The position numbers and the translations under genes were made by a program. DNA of 6,948 bases from Victivallales bacterium (GTDB lineage Bacteria; Verrucomicrobiota; Lentisphaeria; Oligosphaerales; Oligosphaeraceae): assembly GCA_017431185.1 (NCBI GenBank), contig JAFRLP010000191.1:1-6948 (forward strand), read 5' to 3'. Under the pieces are notes generated by a model. That model saw nothing but the letters and a program-made list of their open reading frames with translations, was not told the origin of the DNA and did no database searches. Positions 1 through 5,442 of this stretch are shown here, one piece after another (position 1 is the first letter of the stretch; every line of letters begins with the position of its first letter).

Positions 1-2
1 AT

Positions 3-920
3 CCGTCCGCCGCCTATGCGCCGCCAGTGGAAAACGCAGTTCGGCTGGCCAGAAAGCAGGAATTGTCTGCGCAGGAGGAGGCGGTCAGGCTGCGCGGAGT
101 CGGCACCGCCCTGGCCAGGCTCCTGGAGGCGGATGCTCTGGTGCGGGCGGGGCGTCCCGCCGCCATGCCGGCCTGCCTGGATGCGGCGGTCGGGCTGCTG
201 TCCAAAGGCGACCCGCGCAGGGCGGAGCAGGTTTTGCGGCTGCTGGCCGAACTGGAGTACTGGAGCATCGGCGGGGAAAGCGAGTTGTGGGAGGGGCCGC
301 ATCGGCATCCGCTCACGCGGCTTTGGGGAGCCTGGGTGGAATGCCGGCGAACCCTCGTGAAGTCTGGCGGTCTGGCGCGGGGCGACCATCAGCGCGAGGT
401 GTTTGGGCTGCTGCAAAGCCCTGACTGGCGAATCCCCGCCGCCGCGAGGCTGGCGATGTGGCAGGACTGCAAGGGATGGCGGAAGGAGGACCTGTCCGCC
501 TGGGCATACCATGCCGTCTCCAGGCAGTTCCACCGTGAGAGGAATGTCAAGGAGAGGGACAGGGCGGTCGCCCGTGCCCTGGAGACGCTCAAGGCGCATC
601 CTGACGACCGGCTTCTCATCCGCATCCTGGACGACCGGCTGCAGTGGGAGTGCGGGGAGTCCCCGGACCTGCCCGCCGCGATGGAGACCTATCGGCAGTT
701 GGATGCCATCCAGGGTGCGCTGGAGCACCAGCGTGCCTCCTGGTGCGTCATGCTCTATTCCGCCTGCCTCAATCTGGGACGGTTCGACGAGGCCTCCCGC
801 TGGCTTGACCATGCGGAACGGCAGGGGTATTCCCCCCAGGCCATCGCCATGCTGCGCAAAGGCCTGCAACGCCGGCGGAATGCCCCAGCACCCGTGCAGA
901 AAAACACACCCGGCCATTGA
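3..920 (+). CDS. Alpha-helical TPR-like protein, 3' part (5' end outside window)
   Basis: I do not recognise the family. The frame is open from the left edge to the TGA at 918-920, giving about 305 visible residues. The GTG at 27 could be a start, but it has no ribosome binding site before it and the frame continues upstream through a Pro/Ala-rich stretch, so I treat the gene as truncated by the window. The visible protein is almost entirely predicted helix, rich in Ala, Leu, Arg and Glu, with no signal peptide or membrane segment. The segment encoded at about 732-840 fits a tetratricopeptide repeat: Trp and Leu in helix A, then LNLGRFDEA, then an amphipathic helix ending GYSP. A looser repeat-like helix pair lies near 130-260. 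The tail is short, basic and Pro-rich. TPR-like solenoids usually mediate protein contacts; no enzymatic motif is visible. The upstream part could carry another domain. The gene probably ends its own transcript, since hairpins and a T run follow. Confidence 0.75.
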   Translation, partial: PSAAYAPPVENAVRLARKQELSAQEEAVRLRGVGTALARLLEADALVRAGRPAAMPACLDAAVGLLSKGDPRRAEQVLRLLAELEYWSIGGESELWEGPHRHPLTRLWGAWVECRRTLVKSGGLARGDHQREVFGLLQSPDWRIPAAARLAMWQDCKGWRKEDLSAWAYHAVSRQFHRERNVKERDRAVARALETLKAHPDDRLLIRILDDRLQWECGESPDLPAAMETYRQLDAIQGALEHQRASWCVMLYSACLNLGRFDEASRWLDHAERQGYSPQAIAMLRKGLQRRRNAPAPVQKNTPGH

Positions 921-963
921 TTACCCCCGACCCTCCTCCGAAGCCTGGAGTACGCCGTTCCCG

Positions 964-1020
964 CCGCTGGCTGGAGAGGCGCCAGCGGGAAAACGCCCCG
1001 CGCTGCCGTGAGTTTTTTTT
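964..1020 (+). terminator. Possible intrinsic terminator after the TPR-like gene
   Basis: An 8-bp perfect stem, CCGCTGGC at 964-971 with GCCAGCGG at 981-988, has a 9-base loop. Overlapping alternatives pair GCGGG (985-989) with CCCGC (997-1001), or AGCGGG (984-989) with a bulged CC-g-CGCT (998-1004). Eight T residues follow at 1013-1020. The first stem ends 24 bases before the T run and the others 8-11 bases before it, so none is a textbook terminator with the T run directly after the stem. The position, 40-100 bases after the stop of the upstream gene and before the AT-rich purL leader, supports a transcription end here. It is a suggestion from hand folding only. Confidence 0.4.
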
Positions 1021-1147
1021 AATCACTCACCGATTGATACAGACCGCCTTTTTATGATTTTTCATGCAGGTTGGTGGTTTTCGACAGGAAAAAAAGGGAG
1101 GCGCGGTTATATTACAGAAGCGTTGTTTGTTCGTTTCATTTTGTCCT
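1021..1147 (+). promoter_or_regulatory. Probable purL promoter and leader region
   Basis: This AT-rich stretch is the only place where a promoter for purL would fit. Promoter-like hexamers are present but badly spaced: TTGATA at 1034-1039 is close to a -35 box, but TATGAT at 1053-1058 lies only 13 bases further on. TATATT at 1108-1113 could be a -10 box but has no -35 partner at the right distance. I therefore cannot name a specific promoter. An A7 run followed by GGGAGG (1089-1101) looks like a ribosome binding site, but no start codon lies at a suitable distance. I saw no PurR-type palindromic operator. Confidence 0.3.
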
Positions 1148-1151
1148 GGAG
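1148..1151 (+). promoter_or_regulatory. purL ribosome binding site
   Basis: GGAG sits 8 bases before the ATG at 1160. It decides the purL start: the same frame is open back to an ATG at 1064, but that codon has no Shine-Dalgarno sequence, and the extra 32 residues look like non-coding translation. Confidence 0.65.
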
Positions 1152-1159
1152 TTGCGAGC

Positions 1160-4100
1160 ATGTCAGAGATAGTGCGTCGGGTGTTTGTCGAGAAGCGGAG
1201 CGGGTTTGATGTGGAGTCGCGCCAGTTGCTGGCGGATTTGCGTGAGAACCTGGAACTTTCGGGGCTTTCCGCCGTGCGGGTCCTCAAACGCTATGACCTG
1301 TCCGGCGTGACGGACGCGGAGTACCCAGCCATTCGGGACAGCATCCTCTCCGAGCCCAACTGCGACACGGTGTTTGAGGAGGAACTGGCGATTCCCGCCA
1401 ACGTCCATGCCTTTGCCGTGGAGTACTTGCCCGGGCAGTACGACCAGCGTGCGGACTCCGCCGCGCAGTGCGTGCAGCTGCTGACCCAGAAGGAGCGTCC
1501 CCTGGTGCGCAGCGCCACGGTCTATGTTCTGGAGGGCGGGTTGGACGACGGCGGCTTTGCCCGCGTCAAGGCCTACCTCATCAACCCCGTGGAAAGCCGC
1601 GAGGCCTCCTTCGCCAAGCCCGCCACCCTGGTGATGGAGACGGAAAGCCCCGCCGATGTGCGCATTCTGGACGGTTTCCGCGACCTGAGCCAGGCCGACC
1701 TGGAGAGGATGACCAAGGAGTACGGTCTGGCCATGAGCGTCGCCGACCTGGGCTTTGTGCAACAGCATTTCCGCGACGAGCAGAAGCGCGACCCCAGTTT
1801 CGCCGAAATTCGGGTCATCGACACCTACTGGTCTGACCACTGCCGCCATACCACCTTCGCGACCAGCATCGACAGCGTGGAGTTTGAACTCAGCCCCCTG
1901 ACCCGCCCCGCCTTGCAGACCTACCAGGAGTACCGTTCCTTGCGTCGCAGCCTGGGGCGCGACCAGAAGACGCTCTGCCTGATGGACATGGCCACCATCG
2001 GAGCCAGGGAACTCGCCCGTCAGGGCAAACTGGACAACTTCGACAAATCGGAGGAGATCAACGCCTGCTCCATCCGCGTTCCCGCCCAGGTGGACGGGCG
2101 GAGTGAGCCGTGGCTTGTCCAGTTCAAGAACGAGACGCACAACCACCCCACGGAAATCGAACCCTTCGGCGGGGCCGCGACCTGCCTTGGCGGCGCCATC
2201 CGCGATCCCCTGGCGGGCCGCGCCTACGTCTATCAGGCGATGCGCATCACGGGGTGCGCCGACCCGCGCACACCCGTCTCCGAGACGCTGCACGGGAAGC
2301 TGCCCCAGCGGAAAATCGCCCGCACCGCCGCCGCCGGCTACTCCTCCTACGGCAACCAGATTGGCCTGGCCGCCGGCAAAGTCCAGGAGATCTACCATCC
2401 TGGCTATGTCGCCAAGCACATGGAACTGGGCGCGGTCATCGGAGCCGTCCCCGAAAGTTCCGTGGTGCGGGACCGTCCCGCGCCGGGCGACGTGGTGCTG
2501 CTGATTGGGGGGCGGACGGGGCGCGACGGCATCGGCGGCGCCACCGGCTCCTCCAAATCCCATACGGACGAATCGCTCTCCACCTGCGGGGCCGAGGTCC
2601 AGAAGGGCAACCCCCTGACCGAGCGCAACATCCAGAGACTGTTCCGCAATCCCTCCTTCTCGCGCCTGGTCAAGCGGTGCAACGACTTTGGTGCGGGCGG
2701 AGTCTGCGTCGCGATAGGCGAATTGGCGGCGGGTCTGGACATTGATCTGGACAAGGTGCCCAAGAAATACGCCGGACTGGACGGCACGGAACTCGCCATC
2801 TCCGAGTCCCAGGAGCGCATGGCGGTGGTGGTTGCCCCGCAGGACGCCGAAAAGGCCGAGGCCCTGGCGAGGGCCGAGAACCTGGAGGCGACGCGGGTCG
2901 CCGTCGTGAAGGCCGAGCCGAGGATGACGATGACCTGGCGCGGCAAGACCGTCATTGACATCCCGCGCGCCTTCCTGGACACCAATGGAGTCACCCAGCA
3001 CGCCAATGCCGTGGTGGAGGCCCCTGCGGAAGGCGAGGGGAGTTTCTTCCAGGTGCCGCAGGGGGAGGATTGGCGTGCGCAGTGGAAGGCCGTTCTGGGC
3101 GATTTGAACGTCTGCTCTCAGAAGGGGCTGGTGGAGCGCTTTGACGGCACCATCGGGGCGAGCACCGTCATCAGCCCCTACGGCGGCAAGACACGCCTGA
3201 CCCCCAACGAGGCGATGGTCGCCAAAATCCCAGTGGACGGGCAGACCACGACCTGCACGTTCATGTCCCACGGCTTCAACCCCTACCTGTGCAGCTGGAG
3301 CCCCTTCCATGGCGGAATCTACTCGGTTATCGAGTCGCTGGCGAAGATTGCGGCCGCGGGCGGGGACACGACGCAGTGCCGCCTCTCCTTGCAGGAGTTC
3401 TTTCAGCACATGAAGCAGGAGAATCCCGCAGGCTGGGGCAGGCCCCTGGCCGCCCTGCTGGGCGCCTTGCGGGCGCAGTTGGAGTTCGGCACAGCCGCCA
3501 TCGGCGGCAAGGACTCCATGTCCGGCACCTTTGGCGACATCTCGGTTCCGCCCACCATCGTCTCGTTTGCCGTGGTGACGGGAGAGGAGTCGCAGGTCAT
3601 CTCCCCTGAATGGAAGAACGCGGGCGGGCGTCTCCACGTCCTGGCCTCGCCGCGCAATTCCGCCGAAATGCCGGACTTTGCGCGGCTGCGCCGGAATTTC
3701 GCGTCGCTGCACCGTTGGATTGCGGAGGGGAGGGTGGTCGCCGCCGCCACGGTAGGGCAGGGCGGACTGGCCGCCGCCGTCTCCAAATCCGCCTTTGGCA
3801 ATATGCTGGGGGTCAGGTTCGGGGCGGAGTGGACACCCGCCAGGCTGTTCTCCCCCGACTACGGCGCCATCGTCTTTGAGTCGGCGCAAGGGGAGGCGGG
3901 TGCATTCGACGGGGCGGAGTTCCTGGGCGAACTGCTGGCCGAGCCGCTGCTGGTGGTCGCCGGCGAGTCCCTGGCCTTGGAGGAGGCCGTCGCCGCCTGG
4001 CAGGCCCCGCTGGAGAAGGTCTATCCGACCACGGCTCCCGCCGTGGAGAAGACGGTGCCCAGGCAGTTGTGGACTTCCGGGCCCGTTCACGCCGGCACGG

Positions 4101-4915
4101 TGCGGTGCGCGCGTCCCCGCGTGTTCATTCCCGTGTTCCCTGGCACCAACTGCGAGTACGACACGCAGCGCGCGTTTGAGCGCGCCGGAGCCGTGGTGGA
4201 GAGTTTCGTCATCCGCAACAAGAGCGAGTCGGACATTGAAGACTCCATCCAGGCGATTGTGGCCGCCATCTCCAATAGCCAGATTGTGATGTTCCCCGGC
4301 GGTTTCTCGGGGGGGGACGAGCCGGACGGCTCCGCCAAATTCATCGCCACCACCTTCCGCAATCCCCGCATCGCCGCCGCCGTCGAGAGTCTGCTCAAGG
4401 AGCGGGACGGACTGATGCTGGGCATCTGCAACGGCTTCCAGGCCCTCATCAAACTGGGGCTGGTGCCCTACGGGGAAATCCGCGCCAAACTGGCGCAGGA
4501 CGACCCGACGCTCACGTTCAACACCATTGGCCGCCACGTCGCCACCACCTGCAACACCGTGGTTGTATCCAATCTGTCGCCCTGGCTGGCCAACTGCACG
4601 CCCGGCGCCGTGTACAACATGGCCATCTCCCATGGAGAAGGCCGTTTTGTCGCCACTCCCGCACAAGTCCAGACGCTCTTTGCCAATGGTCAGGTGGCCT
4701 TCCAGTACTGTGACCTGGAAGGTGTGCCGACGCCGGACATGCCCTGGAATCCCAACGGCTCCATCGCCGCCATCGAGGGCATTACCTCGCCGGACGGGCG
4801 CATCCTGGGCAAGATGGGTCATTCCGAGCGTTCCGTCGATTCCCGCATCTCCATCAATGTCCCCGGGGAACGCGACCAGCAGCTCTTCCAGGCCGGGGTG
4901 GCGTATTTCAAATAA
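1160..4915 (+). CDS. purL: Phosphoribosylformylglycinamidine (FGAM) synthase, single-chain with fused glutaminase
   Basis: This cytoplasmic enzyme carries out the fourth step of de novo purine synthesis: FGAR, ATP and glutamine give FGAM, ADP, phosphate and glutamate. The protein has 1251 residues, close to other single-chain PurL enzymes (about 1230-1300), so PurS, PurL and PurQ functions are all on one chain. An N-terminal PurS-like and linker region (about 1-210) is followed by DTYWSDHCRHTTF at 221-233 and the substrate/ATP motif KNETHNHPTEIEPFGG from 323. GGRTGRDGIGGA is at 450-461, NDFGAGGV at 508-515, and GGKDSM of the second AIRS-like half at 782-787. The class I glutamine amidotransferase domain begins near 988. 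Its triad looks intact: Cys1090 in GICNGF, His1221 and Glu1223 in GHSER. The N-terminus (VEYLPGQYDQRADSAAQC, NPVESREAS) resembles the clade II FGAM synthases of Clostridia and bifidobacteria. The start at 1160 is chosen by its Shine-Dalgarno sequence. It is probably cotranscribed with ybaK, 9 bases downstream. Confidence 0.97.
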   Translation: MSEIVRRVFVEKRSGFDVESRQLLADLRENLELSGLSAVRVLKRYDLSGVTDAEYPAIRDSILSEPNCDTVFEEELAIPANVHAFAVEYLPGQYDQRADSAAQCVQLLTQKERPLVRSATVYVLEGGLDDGGFARVKAYLINPVESREASFAKPATLVMETESPADVRILDGFRDLSQADLERMTKEYGLAMSVADLGFVQQHFRDEQKRDPSFAEIRVIDTYWSDHCRHTTFATSIDSVEFELSPLTRPALQTYQEYRSLRRSLGRDQKTLCLMDMATIGARELARQGKLDNFDKSEEINACSIRVPAQVDGRSEPWLVQFKNETHNHPTEIEPFGGAATCLGGAIRDPLAGRAYVYQAMRITGCADPRTPVSETLHGKLPQRKIARTAAAGYSSYGNQIGLAAGKVQEIYHPGYVAKHMELGAVIGAVPESSVVRDRPAPGDVVLLIGGRTGRDGIGGATGSSKSHTDESLSTCGAEVQKGNPLTERNIQRLFRNPSFSRLVKRCNDFGAGGVCVAIGELAAGLDIDLDKVPKKYAGLDGTELAISESQERMAVVVAPQDAEKAEALARAENLEATRVAVVKAEPRMTMTWRGKTVIDIPRAFLDTNGVTQHANAVVEAPAEGEGSFFQVPQGEDWRAQWKAVLGDLNVCSQKGLVERFDGTIGASTVISPYGGKTRLTPNEAMVAKIPVDGQTTTCTFMSHGFNPYLCSWSPFHGGIYSVIESLAKIAAAGGDTTQCRLSLQEFFQHMKQENPAGWGRPLAALLGALRAQLEFGTAAIGGKDSMSGTFGDISVPPTIVSFAVVTGEESQVISPEWKNAGGRLHVLASPRNSAEMPDFARLRRNFASLHRWIAEGRVVAAATVGQGGLAAAVSKSAFGNMLGVRFGAEWTPARLFSPDYGAIVFESAQGEAGAFDGAEFLGELLAEPLLVVAGESLALEEAVAAWQAPLEKVYPTTAPAVEKTVPRQLWTSGPVHAGTVRCARPRVFIPVFPGTNCEYDTQRAFERAGAVVESFVIRNKSESDIEDSIQAIVAAISNSQIVMFPGGFSGGDEPDGSAKFIATTFRNPRIAAAVESLLKERDGLMLGICNGFQALIKLGLVPYGEIRAKLAQDDPTLTFNTIGRHVATTCNTVVVSNLSPWLANCTPGAVYNMAISHGEGRFVATPAQVQTLFANGQVAFQYCDLEGVPTPDMPWNPNGSIAAIEGITSPDGRILGKMGHSERSVDSRISINVPGERDQQLFQAGVAYFK

Positions 4916-4920
4916 GGTGA
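4914..4920 (+). promoter_or_regulatory. ybaK ribosome binding site overlapping the purL stop
   Basis: AAGGTGA shares its first two bases with the purL TAA (4913-4915) and ends 4 bases before the ATG at 4925. A ribosome ending on purL would cover this site, which suggests translational coupling. It favours the ATG at 4925 over the in-frame ATG at 4955, which has no such site. Confidence 0.6.
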
Positions 4921-4924
4921 TTCC

Positions 4925-5425
4925 ATGCCGCATAATGCCAAGATTGTCAGTCCGATGACCCAGGCCATCCGTGTGCTGAAGGCCGCCAAGGCGCAGTACA
5001 CGGAGCACTGCTATGTGTACGAAGAGCGTGGTGGGACAGCGGTCATTGCCCGTGAATTGGGCATTGATGAGCATCTGACGGTCAAAACGCTGATTTTCGA
5101 GACGGATGAGCGCAAGCCGTTCATCATTCTGATGCACTGCGACCAAAGCGTCTCCACGCAGAAGATGGCGCGCATTCTGGGTGTGAAACGGGTGGCTCCC
5201 TGCGAACCCGCCCAGGCGGAACGCAATTCGGGGTATCATTGCGGCGGCACTTCTCCTTTCGGGACGCGCAAGAAGATGCCTGTCTATGTTCAGCAGACCA
5301 TTCTGGAACTGCCTGAAATCTACATCAATGGCGGGCAGCGGGGCTTTGTCCTGAAGATGAGTCCCAAGGTGGTGCAGGACCTGCTGGCTCCCACCCCTGT
5401 GGATGTCGCAATCGATTCTCTGTGA
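4925..5425 (+). CDS. ybaK: YbaK/EbsC-family Cys-tRNA(Pro) deacylase
   Basis: Members of this family hydrolyse Cys-tRNA(Pro), which prolyl-tRNA synthetase makes by mistake, and so prevent Cys being inserted at Pro codons. The protein has 166 residues, slightly longer than E. coli YbaK, and is a single domain without signal peptide. Family marks visible are the VKTL motif with Lys54, matching the essential lysine of the E. coli and H. influenzae proteins (Lys46), the GYHCGGTSPFG loop at 103-113, and the C-terminal EIYINGGQRGF strand-turn. The start at 4925 is chosen for its Shine-Dalgarno sequence. The in-frame Met11 (4955, MTQAIRVL) lines up with the E. coli N-terminus (MTPAVKLL) and is a possible alternative. 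The gene follows purL by 9 bases and precedes the next gene by 17, so it is probably mid-operon. Exact substrate range cannot be read from sequence: related INS-superfamily proteins deacylate other tRNAs, and ProX or a general YbaK-like deacylase is the main alternative. Confidence 0.92.
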   Translation: MPHNAKIVSPMTQAIRVLKAAKAQYTEHCYVYEERGGTAVIARELGIDEHLTVKTLIFETDERKPFIILMHCDQSVSTQKMARILGVKRVAPCEPAQAERNSGYHCGGTSPFGTRKKMPVYVQQTILELPEIYINGGQRGFVLKMSPKVVQDLLAPTPVDVAIDSL

Positions 5426-5432
5426 ACAACAC

Positions 5433-5438
5433 GAGGAG
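5433..5438 (+). promoter_or_regulatory. Ribosome binding site of the SGNH-like gene
   Basis: GAGGAG lies in the 17-base gap after the ybaK stop and 4 bases before the ATG at 5443. The spacer is short, but this is the best Shine-Dalgarno match near the start and supports ATG 5443 over the next in-frame ATG at 5485. Confidence 0.6.
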
Positions 5439-5442
5439 CCTT

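Larger units (their letters stand above)
921..1159. other. Intergenic region between TPR-like gene and purL
   Basis: This is a 239-base non-coding stretch. Its left half is GC-rich and forms hairpins that end in a T8 run at 1013-1020. Its right half is clearly AT-richer than the genes on either side, as expected for a promoter and leader. I see no tRNA, no small conserved RNA and no riboswitch that I can recognise. The forward ORF starting at ATG 1064 is only an upstream extension of the purL frame. Confidence 0.7.

Noticed and set aside
403..1011. A 202-codon + strand frame overlapping the TPR-like gene
   Set aside because: Its translation is Arg/Pro/Ser-rich in the way typical of a shifted GC-rich frame. 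The overlapping frame ending at 920 has normal helical protein composition and runs open to the window edge.
1034..1058. TTGATA and TATGAT as a sigma-70 type promoter pair
   Set aside because: Each hexamer is a good match, but the 13-base spacer is too short for a normal promoter.
1064..1159. Upstream 32-residue extension of PurL
   Set aside because: The ATG at 1064 has no ribosome binding site, the added residues do not resemble a PurL N-terminus, and GGAG at 1148-1151 points to the ATG at 1160.
1163..5239. A 1358-codon open frame on the - strand opposite purL and ybaK
   Set aside because: Its codons lie exactly opposite those of purL and ybaK, so it stays open only because TTA, CTA and TCA are rare in this GC-rich coding sequence. 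Its translation is Gly/His/Arg-rich with no recognisable domain, while the + strand is clearly PurL and YbaK.
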